This document shows positions 27,245 to 36,656 of a DNA stretch of 64,000 nt, piece after piece (the stretch's first letter is position 1; the number at the start of each line of letters is the position of its first letter). The DNA is from Paraburkholderia flava. Its GTDB lineage: Bacteria > Pseudomonadota > Gammaproteobacteria > Burkholderiales > Burkholderiaceae. The position numbers were made by a program, and so were the translations under genes. The notes beneath the pieces are model-generated. The model was not told the DNA's origin. It worked only from the letters and a program-made list of their open reading frames with translations, and did not search any database. Location of the stretch: positions 1,655,100-1,719,099 of the forward strand of contig NZ_SMRO01000001.1 in the NCBI RefSeq assembly GCF_004359985.1. Reading direction: 5' to 3'.

Positions 27245-29206
27245 TCACACCCCGACGACGACGCGCGTCGCGCCGTCGCGTTTCATCTGGCGATAGCGCG
27301 CGAGCGCCCACAGCGGGAAGAACTTGCGATAGCCGTGGTAGCGCAGATAGAACACGCGCGGGAAGCCCGTCGCGGTGAAACGCGTTTCATCCCACAGCCC
27401 GTGCTCGCGCTGCTCGCGCATCAAGTAGTCGATGCCGCGCGCCACTGCCGGATGCCCGACGTCGCCGGTCGCCATCAGGCCCATCAGCGCCCATGCGGTC
27501 TGCGACGCGACGCTCGGCGCGCGTTCGTAGCCGCGATAGTCGAGCTTGTAGCTGGTGCCGTCTTCGCCCCAGCCGCCGTCGTCGTTCTGGATCGACACGA
27601 GCCATTGCGACGCGCGGCGCATCCGCGGATCGTCGTGAGCGATGCCGGCCGCGTTCAGCGAACACAGCGCGCTCCACGTGCCGTAGATGTAGTTCATCCC
27701 CCAGCGGCCGTACCAGCTGCCGTCGGCCTCCTGTTCTTTCAGCACGTAGTCGAGCGCACGCTGCGCCGGTTCGCTCGCAGCGGGCATTTCGCCGAGCTGC
27801 GCGAGCATCGACAGACAGCGGCCGGAGACGTCGGCGGTCGGCGGATCGAGCAACGCGCCGTGATCGGAGAACGGGATGTTGTTCAGGTAGTACTGCGTGT
27901 TCTCGGGTTCGAATGCACCCCAGCCGCCGTCACTGCTCTGCATGCCGACGACCCATTCGCGCGCCCGCGCAATCGCCTCGCGATCGACGTTCGATCCCGT
28001 CAGCTCCGCCGCCCGCTGCATCGCCATCGCGACAACAGCGGTGTCGTCGACGTCCGGGTAGTGCGGGTTCGCGTACTGGAATGCCCAGCCGCCAGGACGC
28101 ACGTCGGGGCGACGCGAGATCCAGTCGCCGCGCACGTCGAGAATCTGCAGCGGACGCAGCCACTCCAGTCCGCGCAGCACGGCTTCCTGTGCGCGGGCAT
28201 CGCCGGTTTCGAGTAGCGCGTGCGCGGCAAGCGACGTGTCCCATACCGGCGACAGGCACGGCTGGCAATACGCTTCTTCGTCGCCGATCACGAGCAGCCT
28301 GTCGAGCGAACGGCGGGCGATCGCGCGGCTCGGATGATCGGCCGGATAGCCGAGCACGTCGTACATCATCACGGCGTTGGCCATCGCCGGGTAGATCGCG
28401 CCGAGACCGTCTTCGCCGTTCAGCCGCTCGTCGACGAAGGCGACAGCCGCATCGACCGCACGCTGACGCGTGTACTTCGGAAACAGCCCGTCGACGAGAC
28501 GCAGCACGCCGTCGACCGCGCGGAAGAACATGAACCAGCCGGTGCTCTGATGCGGGGCCTTCGGCGACAGGCCGGTCGTCACCGGCGCCGAGCGGAACAG
28601 TTCGTCGATGCGCACACCGAGCGGATTGCGCGCGACCGGCCGCTTGGCGTTCAGCACGAGCAGCGGCACGATCACCGTGCGCGCCCAGTACGACACCTTC
28701 GACAGGTGGAACGGAAACCACTTCGGCAGCAGCATGATCTCGACCGGCATCATCGGCACCGCGTACCACGACACCACGCCGAACAGCGCGAGCAGGATCC
28801 GCGTGAACACGTTCGATGCCTCGGCGCCGCCGTGCGACAGGATCGCTTCACGTGCACGCCGCATGTGATCGGCGTCCTCGGGGTCGCCGATCATCTTCAG
28901 CGCGAAGTACGCTTTCACGCTTGCGCTAACGTCGAGCGCGCCGTCGGTGAAGAGCGGCCAACCGCCGTTCGGCAACTGGATGCGGCGCAGGTAGCGCGCA
29001 ATTTTCTGTTCAAGTTCGACGTTCGGCGTTTCGCCGAGGTAATGCACAAGCAGCACGTACTCGGCCGGAATCGTCGCGTCGGCTTCGAGTTCGTAGACCC
29101 AGTGGCCATCGGGACGTTGGTCGTCGAGGATCGCATCCGTGGCGCGTTCGACGGCTGCGTCGAGCGCAGCGGTGTCAGCGGTCGGGGCGAGAGAAAGATC
29201 GTTCAT
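27245..29206 (-). CDS. hpnF: Squalene-hopene cyclase
   Basis: A 653-residue class-II triterpene cyclase (Shc). The acidic catalytic motif D-V-D-D is at residues 385-388, matching the DxDD that protonates squalene. Several QW repeats (Q-L-P-N-G-G-W, Q-S-S-D-G-G-W-G and Q-N-D-D-G-G-W-G types) run along the chain. The length fits the family. It cyclises squalene to hopene and hopanol on the inner membrane. The ATG at 29206 overlaps the hpnE stop as ATGA, fixing the start. Confidence 0.96.
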   Translation of the reverse strand: MNDLSLAPTADTAALDAAVERATDAILDDQRPDGHWVYELEADATIPAEYVLLVHYLGETPNVELEQKIARYLRRIQLPNGGWPLFTDGALDVSASVKAYFALKMIGDPEDADHMRRAREAILSHGGAEASNVFTRILLALFGVVSWYAVPMMPVEIMLLPKWFPFHLSKVSYWARTVIVPLLVLNAKRPVARNPLGVRIDELFRSAPVTTGLSPKAPHQSTGWFMFFRAVDGVLRLVDGLFPKYTRQRAVDAAVAFVDERLNGEDGLGAIYPAMANAVMMYDVLGYPADHPSRAIARRSLDRLLVIGDEEAYCQPCLSPVWDTSLAAHALLETGDARAQEAVLRGLEWLRPLQILDVRGDWISRRPDVRPGGWAFQYANPHYPDVDDTAVVAMAMQRAAELTGSNVDREAIARAREWVVGMQSSDGGWGAFEPENTQYYLNNIPFSDHGALLDPPTADVSGRCLSMLAQLGEMPAASEPAQRALDYVLKEQEADGSWYGRWGMNYIYGTWSALCSLNAAGIAHDDPRMRRASQWLVSIQNDDGGWGEDGTSYKLDYRGYERAPSVASQTAWALMGLMATGDVGHPAVARGIDYLMREQREHGLWDETRFTATGFPRVFYLRYHGYRKFFPLWALARYRQMKRDGATRVVVGV

Positions 29207-30468
29207 CGGCGTTCCATCGGTTCGTTCAGCAGGGTGTCCGCGGCCTTCTGGCCGGAGCGGATAGCGCCCTCGATCGTCGCTGGCAGGCCGGTGGCCGTCC
29301 AGTCGCCTGCGAGCACAAGGTTGTTCCAGCGGGTGCGCGTGCCGGGGCGGCGCATCTCTTCTTCGGGCAACGCCGCGAAGGTCGCGTGTTTCTCGATCAC
29401 GATCTGCCACGCGGGCATCGGCTCGACCGGCAGGTTGGCGGCCTGCGCGACTTCGGCCCAGATCGTCTTCGCGAGTTCCTCGCGCGGCGTATCCAGCAGG
29501 CGACCGGCACCGCTTATCGTCACCGACAGCCGGCCGTCGAACGCGAACAGCCATTCAGCGGTGGCGTTCAGCAGCCCGAGGATCGGCGGGTGTCCAAGCG
29601 GTGGTTCGACGGCGAAATGCACGTTGACGATCGCGGTGAAACGTCGCGGCGTCTGTACGCCCGGCACAAGCGTCTGCGCGATGTCGGACGGCACCGCGAG
29701 CACGACGCCGTCGCCGTTCGCCAGATCGATGGCGGTGTCGCCGAAATCGAGCGCAGCGACGCGGCCCGTGTCGCCGAAGACCATCGACTTCAGCCGAGAG
29801 CCGAGGCGGATCTCCGCGCCGCCATGCTGCAGCAGGCGCAGCGCGGGATCGACGAACGCGCTCGCGAGCCCGTTGCGCGCGACGAGCGGCCGGCACGCCT
29901 GGCCACCCGCGGCAAACGTCTCGCGCACGACCGCGCCGGCGAGCGCCGCCGTGCCGTCACGCGGCTCGACATTGAGCACCGCGAGAAACAGCGGCCGCAG
30001 CAGCCGGTCCCACAGCACGCCGTGGCAACGCATCGTCTGCGCCATCGTGCGACCGGGTTTCGCGAACAGCAGCGGGACGAGCGACAGGTAGTCGGCTGCG
30101 CGGGTGCCGGGCACGCGCGCGGCGGTATCGAAGATCCACAACGGCGTGCGACCCGGCGAAAGCCGCACGGTCCAGCGTGCCTTCGTCGCGAGATCCATGA
30201 AGGTGAATTCGGGCTGCGCGGGGCCGGCGAGTTCGTCGGCGGCGCCGATCGCACGGGCGTAGCCCAGCGTCGCGTGATTGCCCGACAGCACGAGGTGATT
30301 GCCGTTGTCGATCGTCGCGCCGAGCGTGCGGTCGTAGTACGAACGGCAACGGCCGCCGGCCTGCGCGGTGGCCTCGTGCAGCACGACGCGGGTGCCGCGT
30401 CGCTGCAGTTGCACGGAAGCGGCAAGACCGGCGAGCCCGGCGCCGATCACGTGGACGAGCCGCGCCAT
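29203..30468 (-). CDS. hpnE: Hydroxysqualene dehydroxylase HpnE
   Basis: A 421-residue FAD-dependent amine oxidase/desaturase-type protein. The dinucleotide motif V-I-G-A-G-L-A-G-L-A-A-S is at residues 7-18, followed by G-G-R-C-R-S-Y. The C-terminal FAD segment reads L-A-G-D-W-T-A-T-G-L-P-A-T-I-E-G-A. It reduces hydroxysqualene to squalene. The start at 30468 shares one base with the hpnD stop (TGATG). Confidence 0.92.
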   Translation of the reverse strand: MARLVHVIGAGLAGLAASVQLQRRGTRVVLHEATAQAGGRCRSYYDRTLGATIDNGNHLVLSGNHATLGYARAIGAADELAGPAQPEFTFMDLATKARWTVRLSPGRTPLWIFDTAARVPGTRAADYLSLVPLLFAKPGRTMAQTMRCHGVLWDRLLRPLFLAVLNVEPRDGTAALAGAVVRETFAAGGQACRPLVARNGLASAFVDPALRLLQHGGAEIRLGSRLKSMVFGDTGRVAALDFGDTAIDLANGDGVVLAVPSDIAQTLVPGVQTPRRFTAIVNVHFAVEPPLGHPPILGLLNATAEWLFAFDGRLSVTISGAGRLLDTPREELAKTIWAEVAQAANLPVEPMPAWQIVIEKHATFAALPEEEMRRPGTRTRWNNLVLAGDWTATGLPATIEGAIRSGQKAADTLLNEPMERR

Positions 30469-31316
30469 CAGAAGAACGCGTAGCGGGCCACGATCCACAG
30501 CAAGCGCGCACGCGGCTTGCTGACCTTCGTGCGCGGAATGTCAAAGCCGCGATCCAGCGTGCGGTCGAGCAGGCAGCGATACACGCCGGACATGATGCGC
30601 GGCGCGCGGACGTGCACGCGCGGCGATGCGTCCATGATCGCGTCGGCAGCAGCGAAGTGTTCCTTCGCGCGTTCGGCGATGGGTGCGCAGACGCGCGGCA
30701 GCGCGGGATCGTCGGCGATCGCGCTGGGGCTCGATATCGCGATGCCTTCGCGCGCGAGCAGTTCGCGCGGCAGATAGCAGCGGTTGAGGCCGGCGTCCTC
30801 GTCGATGTCGCGCAGGATGTTCGTCAGTTGCAGCGCGCGGCCGAGGTGGTGAGCGAGGTCGCGGCCGGGTTGTTCCTGCATCCCGAATATCCTCACCGAT
30901 AGCCGTCCGGCCGCACTCGCGACGCGATCGCAGTACAGGTCGAGCGTGGCTTCGTCGGGTGCGCAGATGTCTTCGGCGGCGTCCATCGCCATGCCGTCGA
31001 TCATCGCGTGGAAGTCTTCGCGCTGCAGATGGAACGTGTGAATGTGCCGCGTCAGCGCGGCCAGCGACGGGCGCGGCGCGCCTGCATAGCAGTCGTCGAT
31101 GTCGACGCGCCAGCGCTCGAGCGCCGCCGCGCGTTCGGCGCGCGGCAGGTCGCCGTCGGCGATGTCGTCGACGGCGCGGCAGAACGCGTACACGTGGTAC
31201 ATCGCGTCACGTTGCGCGGCCGGCAGGATGCGCATCGCGAGATAGAACGAGCTGCCCGAGGTAGCGGCAGCCGCATCGGTTTGTGTATCGTCCACGACGA
31301 GATTGGAAACGGCCAA
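30468..31316 (-). CDS. hpnD: Presqualene diphosphate synthase HpnD
   Basis: A 282-residue squalene/phytoene synthase-fold protein. Its motifs are F-C-R-A-V-D-D-I-A-D near residue 45 and L-T-N-I-L-R-D-I-D-E-D near residue 165, the two Mg-binding aspartate clusters. It condenses two farnesyl diphosphates into presqualene diphosphate. I place the start at a TTG (31316) behind GGAG; the frame is open further upstream but that sequence is not family-like. It heads the hpnD-E-F-G operon. Confidence 0.9.
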   Translation of the reverse strand: MAVSNLVVDDTQTDAAAATSGSSFYLAMRILPAAQRDAMYHVYAFCRAVDDIADGDLPRAERAAALERWRVDIDDCYAGAPRPSLAALTRHIHTFHLQREDFHAMIDGMAMDAAEDICAPDEATLDLYCDRVASAAGRLSVRIFGMQEQPGRDLAHHLGRALQLTNILRDIDEDAGLNRCYLPRELLAREGIAISSPSAIADDPALPRVCAPIAERAKEHFAAADAIMDASPRVHVRAPRIMSGVYRCLLDRTLDRGFDIPRTKVSKPRARLLWIVARYAFF

Positions 31317-31543
31317 GACGATCTCCGCTGAGGCGCCCAAGGGCGATGAGGAAGTCACGCCTACCCGGGAGGGCAAGCCGTCCGCGCGCGCGGACACGCG
31401 CAAACAAACAATGAAAAGCCAAATCCGGCCAGGATGCCGGAAGCGGCGAAAAGTATACCAATGTTTGTTAGCCGACGCAGTTTGCGGGCCGATTCGAGCG
31501 TTTCCGTACGGACAGGCGGCGGGGGTCGTCTGTTTCGCTGGAT

Positions 31544-32482
31544 TCAGCTGAACGCGATCGACCGGTTGCGACCCTGCCGTTTCGCGCTGTACAGCGCCGC
31601 GTCGGCTTCGTTGATCAGCACCTCGTAGGCGGGCACGCCTGTACGCGCCGATGCGCCGCCGACGCTCGCGGTGACCGGCACGCTGACGCCCTGCACGTCG
31701 ACCGGCGTGTCGCCGATCGTGTGGCGGATTTTCTCGGCGACCCGCATCGCGTCGTCGAGCGGCGTGCACGGCAGCAGCAGCGCGAATTCCTCGCCGCCGA
31801 ACCGGCCGAACGTGTCCTGCCCGCGCACCACCTCGGCGACCCGTTGCGCCATCTCGCGCAACACGCCGTCGCCGACCGTGTGACCGAACTGGTCGTTGAT
31901 CTTCTTGAAGTGGTCGAGATCGAACAGCAGCACCGACAGTTCGCCGCCGTAGCGCTGCCAGCGCGTGTACTCGTCGCGCAGCCGCGCTTCGAAGAAGCGC
32001 CGGTTGGCGATGCCGGTCAGCCCGTCGCGGTCCGCGTATTCCTGCAGCTTCGCGACCGCTTCCTCGCGTTCGCGCTGCACGATGCTCACGTGCGTGACGT
32101 CCGACACGGTCACGCAGACGGCCACCACTTCGCGGTCGCGCATCAGCGGCATGAACGTGCAGTCCTGCTGCATGTAGTCGACGCCGCCGGTGATCGGCCG
32201 GTCGTGATCGAACTTGAACAGGTAGGGCCGCTGCTCCCACGAGCTGAACGCGAAGCTGCCAAGCTGGAACACGCTGTCGAGCTTGCGCGTGAGCCACACG
32301 CGCGGCAGCTCGGGAAAACTGTCGAAGATCGAATGACCGACCACCTGCTCGGCAAGCAGGCCGCTGTGATCCTGCATGAAGCGGTTCCACATCAGCACTT
32401 TCGCGTCGCGGTCGACGACGAAAATACCGAAGCCGACACGCTCGACGACGAGGTCACTCAACGAAGCAGCAGAAACATTCAT
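31544..32482 (-). CDS. PAS-GGDEF diguanylate cyclase
   Basis: A 312-residue soluble protein. Residues about 10-130 form a PAS-type sensor (V-E-R-V-G-F-G-I-F-V-V-D-R-D). Residues about 145-310 are a GGDEF domain with intact active site G-G-E-E-F and an inhibitory I-site R-G-Q-D five residues before it. It makes cyclic di-GMP and should show product inhibition. Its start overlaps the CheC-like stop as ATGA, and the response regulator is just upstream, so the three form one signalling operon. Confidence 0.92.
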   Translation of the reverse strand: MNVSAASLSDLVVERVGFGIFVVDRDAKVLMWNRFMQDHSGLLAEQVVGHSIFDSFPELPRVWLTRKLDSVFQLGSFAFSSWEQRPYLFKFDHDRPITGGVDYMQQDCTFMPLMRDREVVAVCVTVSDVTHVSIVQREREEAVAKLQEYADRDGLTGIANRRFFEARLRDEYTRWQRYGGELSVLLFDLDHFKKINDQFGHTVGDGVLREMAQRVAEVVRGQDTFGRFGGEEFALLLPCTPLDDAMRVAEKIRHTIGDTPVDVQGVSVPVTASVGGASARTGVPAYEVLINEADAALYSAKRQGRNRSIAFS

Positions 32483-33102
32483 AGGCTGGACAACAGCGCA
32501 TCGAGCGCACGATTCATATGACGGATCGAATCCTCGGCCATCAGCATGACCAGATGCGCGCGAAAACTTTGGTCTTCGAGCGCGAAATTCACTTCGACCA
32601 GCAGCGCGACTTCCCACGCGAGCACGCCTGGCTGGAACACTTCGTCGAGCATCAACGACTCGCCCAGCATGCCGGGCGCGGAAAACACCGGCGTGCGGCC
32701 GAGCTGGTCGAGGATGCACGACACGCACGCGCCGGTCAGCGCGTTCGCGACGTCGAAAATCAGTTCCTGCTGCGTCGTCGTTTCGTAGGCGGAGCGCGCG
32801 TACGGATCGTTGACGAGATCGCACAGCTGCTCGACGCTGCCGCTGCGGCACAGCACCAGCGCCTCGCCCTTGATATCGGAACGAAAGCCCTGCCGCACCG
32901 CCGAGACCGGCTCTTCGATACCGGTCATTTCGCGCAACGTGTCGGCGGCTTCGCTTACGGCGACCACCCGCACGCGCGGCACGGACAGTTCGATGAACGC
33001 ATCCAGCAGCAGCGCGAGACGTGTCGCGGCCTGACCCATCGCCAGATTGGCAACCTCCTGCAGCGCGTCGCGCTGATCTTCGGTGAGGACTGGTTCAGAC
33101 AT
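32479..33102 (-). CDS. CheC-like chemotaxis phosphatase
   Basis: A 207-residue protein with the two-fold CheC pattern: E-V-A-N-L-A-M-G-Q-A-A near residue 16 and E-L-I-F-D-V-A-N-A-L-T-G-A near residue 115, each giving the E-x2-N pair that removes phosphate from a phospho-aspartate. CheC proteins dephosphorylate CheY-like receivers. Here the natural partner is the receiver encoded immediately upstream, whose stop overlaps this start. No flagellar or methyl-accepting gene is nearby, so the unit probably works outside chemotaxis. Confidence 0.82.
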   Translation of the reverse strand: MSEPVLTEDQRDALQEVANLAMGQAATRLALLLDAFIELSVPRVRVVAVSEAADTLREMTGIEEPVSAVRQGFRSDIKGEALVLCRSGSVEQLCDLVNDPYARSAYETTTQQELIFDVANALTGACVSCILDQLGRTPVFSAPGMLGESLMLDEVFQPGVLAWEVALLVEVNFALEDQSFRAHLVMLMAEDSIRHMNRALDALLSSL

Positions 33103-33463
33103 ACAACCCGTACTCCTTGAGGATGGGCAGGACCGCCTCGGGGGTCACCGGCTTCGCGATGAACGCGACCGCGCCGAGCGAGCGCACACGCGCCTGCGCC
33201 ATCGGCTGGATGTCGGCCGACACGACTATGACGAACGTGTTCAGGTCCTCGTGCCGCAGCGCCTCGAGCACCTGATAGCCGGTCATGTCGGGCATCGTCA
33301 GATCGAGAAACATCACCGATGCCTTGCCCTCGCGATACAGCGCGAGCGCTTCGCGGCCATTGGTCGCGTAGCTGATGTCGACGTCCCACTCCGGCGGCAG
33401 CGCTCTCGTGAGCACCTTGCGGGCAAGCAGTGAATCGTCGGCGATCACGATGGGCAAAGGCAT
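33095..33463 (-). CDS. Single-domain response regulator (CheY-like)
   Basis: A 122-residue receiver domain. The acidic pocket I-A-D-D is at residues 7-10, the phospho-acceptor Asp54 in M-F-L-D-L-T-M-P, the Ser/Thr switch position near V-V-S-A (81-84), and the conserved lysine in A-K-P-V-T. There is no output domain. It probably signals through the CheC-like phosphatase and diguanylate cyclase of the same operon. The kinase is not fixed; the hybrid kinase at 34189 is divergent and close. Confidence 0.88.
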   Translation of the reverse strand: MPLPIVIADDSLLARKVLTRALPPEWDVDISYATNGREALALYREGKASVMFLDLTMPDMTGYQVLEALRHEDLNTFVIVVSADIQPMAQARVRSLGAVAFIAKPVTPEAVLPILKEYGLYV

Positions 33464-34188
33464 GGGCTTGGGGCGACAGATCGAAAATGCGGATTGGGTT
33501 CGTGCGCGTTCGTTAACGGCGGCGACGGGCGTTTCTTTAATCGCCGTTAGAGAAACGGGACACGGAAAACCGGTATGTCTGCACGCGAATGGTGTTTTTT
33601 GCAGCGGATGGAAAGCGACTGCGGCGCGAGCGAACGCGCGCATCGATGGCGCTGCAGGCGCACGGCGCGTGAAACGCGCGTGCGATGGACGACGGCAATG
33701 ACCGGCATGTTCGAAGCCTACCCCGTAGGTGGTTCTGCGCAGCAATACGGTCGATGCATGTCCTCGTCGCCGCGCGCGGTTCCGCGAATGCCCCTGCGTC
33801 ACGCTCTTGCGTGCGATGTCCGGCGCCCTCGCGGCAAAAGTCGTCCGAACGTAGCGGACGCTTTGTTTTATGAGTGGCGGCGATTTTCAAAGCAAATGGA
33901 TAGAAAGGCAACTCGCCAATAACTTTCTATGAACAAAAATGACCTTATTACTGTCTATCCTGGGAATATTTAAATTAGACGATTGAGTAAATGCCGCCGT
34001 TTATACTTTTGTGTACGTTTGCGCTTCCGGATTCGTCGCTGATTTTGCCGTGTCTGTCCTGCGTCTCTCTCCGGCCCGGCCGACAATTATCGATTCGCAA
34101 AGGGCTGTGCGCTTCGACTGGAATATCGCCGCTGTTGCCTTAACATGAAATCCAGCCATACTTCTGTCGAATTTCAGCGGTACCTACG
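33464..34188. other. Long intergenic region between divergent signalling genes
   Basis: These 725 bases lie between the response-regulator operon and the hybrid kinase. The part from about 33880 to 34030 is clearly AT-richer than its surroundings. CCTAC-CCC-GTAGG at 33717-33729 is a perfect short inverted repeat. No convincing gene, tRNA or terminator is seen. It probably holds both divergent promoters. Confidence 0.45.
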
Positions 34189-36450
34189 ATGACACCTGAC
34201 CGGCCCGAACCGCCTCCCGCGAGCCGTCTTTCTCCTGCGCCGCAGGACGACGCGCCGTTTCCCGCGGTGCCCGAACATAACTTCGCCGTCCGTCGCATGA
34301 CGCTGATCGCGCTGCTCGTCGCGGCCGTCGTGCTGCCGTGCGTGTATGTCGTGGCGATGGCGATCGGTGACCTGCATGCACGCGAGGCCGACGCGACCGA
34401 CATCACGCTGCGCACGGTACGCGTCGCCGAAGAGCACGCGCTGAAAGTGTTCGACATGAACGAGGCGCTCGACGCACGCGTCGTCGACCTCGTGCAGGAC
34501 CTCGACGACAACGGCATCCGCTCTGCCGAATCCGCGATCCACGAAAAGCTGCGCGTGATGGGCGGCGGTTATCCGCAGGTCGCGGCGGTGTCGATCTTCG
34601 GCGGCGACGGTACGCTGCTTGCGAGCAGCCGGTTCTATCCGGCGCCGCCGGTTTCGATCGTCGATCGAGAGGATTTCACCGGCATCCGCGATGGCCGCGT
34701 GATCGATCACGTGTCGAAGGTGATGGTCGGTCACGTCGCGGGCGAGCAGGTGTTCAATACGGGCGTCGTGCGACGCGACGACAACGGCGCGTTCGCGGGC
34801 GTCGTCTCGGTTGCGCTGCGGCCCAGCTACTTCAGCGCGTTCTATCGCGAGCTGCTCGGCGGCAACGACGCGCCGATGACGATGTCCCTGCTGCGCAGCG
34901 ACGGCGCCATCCTCGCCCACTATCCGTCGCAACTGCGCCAGCCGACCGAGGTACAAGCCCACTCGCCGTTCGCCGAAGCACTTGCCGAGGGTCGTCGTGC
35001 GGGTGTCGTGCGCGCGCATTCCGTCACCGAGGACGACAACCTGATTCTCGCGTTCCGCCGGGTCGGCTCGTACCCGGTGTACGTGTCGTGCGGCTATCAC
35101 ACGTCCGCGATCTGGGCCGCGTGGTACCGGCATCTGAGCGTGCTGATCCTGTCGATGTTCACGCCGTCGATCGTGCTGTGGTGCGTGATCTGGCTGTCGC
35201 TGAAACGCCTCGGCGCGGAGGAGGAAGCGTGGGAGCGCTGGCAGGCGGAAGCGTCGATGCGGCGGTCGATCGAATCCGCGTACCGGCAGTCGCGCAAGAT
35301 GGAGGCGCTGGGTAATCTCGTCGGCAGCGTCGCGCACGACTTCAACAACCTGCTGATGATCGTCTCGACGAACGTGCAGATCGTCCGCAGACGCGGCGTG
35401 CAGGGACTCGAGCGCGAACTGTCGGCGGTCGAGCGCGCGCTGCGCAGCGGCCAGTCGCTGACGCGGCAACTGCTCGGCGTCGCGCGCAAGCAGCCGCTGC
35501 ACAACGAAACGCTCGCGATCGAACGCTGGCTGCCGTCGTGCCGCGACCTGCTGCGCGCGTCGCTCGGTGCGAAGGTGTCGCTCGTGATGGACATCGGTGT
35601 CGACGTGTGGCCGATGCGCGTCGACGTCGCAGAGCTCGAACTCGCGTTGATCAATATCGCGGTGAACGCGCGCGACGCGATGCCGAGCGGCGGCCGCTTC
35701 ACGGTGCGGGCCGCGAACATCAGCTTTCGCCACGAAGACGGCTTTCCGCTGATCGGCGACTTCGTCCAGCTGTCGCTCGAAGATACCGGCGTCGGCATGC
35801 CGCCCGACGTGCTCGCGCGCGCGTTCGAGCCGCTCTACACGACCAAACCGAAAGGCATGGGCACGGGCCTCGGCTTGCCGCAGGTGTTCGCGTTCTGCGA
35901 ACGGTCGGGCGGTCTCGCGGCGATCGACAGCGCGATCGGCGCGGGGACGTCGGTGCGGCTCTATCTGCCGCGTGCGGCCGCTGCGCCGGTGCTCGAAGGT
36001 CCAGGCGACATGCCGGCCGAGGCGCCGGGCACGCCGCATGGTCTGCGTATCCTGCTCGTCGAGGACAATGACGAAGTGGCAGCCGGCACCGAAGCGCTAC
36101 TGCAGATGATGGGTCATCAGGTCACATGGGTGTTCAACGCCGACACCGCGCTGCGCCTGTTCGACGATGCGCACGCGAAACAGGCGCGCACCGGCGAACC
36201 GCTGCCGTTCGATCTCGTGATCTCCGACATTCACATGCCCGGCGCCACGAACGGCATCGACCTCGCCGAAGCGGTCCAGGCGTTCGAAACGAAGCTGCCG
36301 GTGATCCTCGTGACCGGCTACGCGGAAGAGCTCGACCGCGCGCGCCACGTCGACGTGCGCGTGCTGTCGAAGCCGTTCGATATCGCGCTGCTCGACCAGA
36401 TCCTGCAGACGATCCAGCGCGATCTCGCGCATGCGCATCCCGAAACCTGA
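34189..36450 (+). CDS. Hybrid sensor histidine kinase with C-terminal receiver
   Basis: A 753-residue membrane sensor. Membrane helix one is at about residues 36-58. A Cache-like periplasmic domain of about 240 residues follows, and helix two lies near 310-335. The H-box V-A-H-D-F-N-N-L-L places the phospho-acceptor at His383. The ATPase boxes are N-I-A-V-N-A-R-D-A, D-T-G-V-G-M and G-T-G-L-G-L-P. A receiver domain follows, with Asp680 in V-I-S-D-I-H-M-P. It would sense an extracytoplasmic signal. No DNA-binding regulator follows it, so its output goes to another protein, possibly the receiver/CheC/GGDEF operon across the gap. Confidence 0.9.
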   Translation: MTPDRPEPPPASRLSPAPQDDAPFPAVPEHNFAVRRMTLIALLVAAVVLPCVYVVAMAIGDLHAREADATDITLRTVRVAEEHALKVFDMNEALDARVVDLVQDLDDNGIRSAESAIHEKLRVMGGGYPQVAAVSIFGGDGTLLASSRFYPAPPVSIVDREDFTGIRDGRVIDHVSKVMVGHVAGEQVFNTGVVRRDDNGAFAGVVSVALRPSYFSAFYRELLGGNDAPMTMSLLRSDGAILAHYPSQLRQPTEVQAHSPFAEALAEGRRAGVVRAHSVTEDDNLILAFRRVGSYPVYVSCGYHTSAIWAAWYRHLSVLILSMFTPSIVLWCVIWLSLKRLGAEEEAWERWQAEASMRRSIESAYRQSRKMEALGNLVGSVAHDFNNLLMIVSTNVQIVRRRGVQGLERELSAVERALRSGQSLTRQLLGVARKQPLHNETLAIERWLPSCRDLLRASLGAKVSLVMDIGVDVWPMRVDVAELELALINIAVNARDAMPSGGRFTVRAANISFRHEDGFPLIGDFVQLSLEDTGVGMPPDVLARAFEPLYTTKPKGMGTGLGLPQVFAFCERSGGLAAIDSAIGAGTSVRLYLPRAAAAPVLEGPGDMPAEAPGTPHGLRILLVEDNDEVAAGTEALLQMMGHQVTWVFNADTALRLFDDAHAKQARTGEPLPFDLVISDIHMPGATNGIDLAEAVQAFETKLPVILVTGYAEELDRARHVDVRVLSKPFDIALLDQILQTIQRDLAHAHPET

Positions 36451-36656
36451 GGCCTGAGGCCGTACGCACTTACTGGTTGTAAAAACTGCGCCTCGCGTAC
36501 ACCGCTTCACCTCCATCAAGGCCGTCGAACCGGCTCGCCGCGCCCGCCCCACGGCGCGCCGTGCCGGAATCCGCCCGACCGGCACGATGCTTGCGGCCGA
36601 AGGAGAAAGGAAGCGCCGTCTGTCGCGCATCCCCCTTTCACAGTCGGGAGACAGCC

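Noticed and set aside
34174..36039. 621-residue minus-strand open frame opposite the hybrid kinase
   Set aside because: Arg/His-rich antisense shadow; the kinase motifs on the plus strand are complete.
36420..36440. Further parS candidate around ATGCGCAT
   Set aside because: Only the central 8 bases match, as also at 56345; the flanking TTT/AAA arms are missing and both lie in coding sequence.
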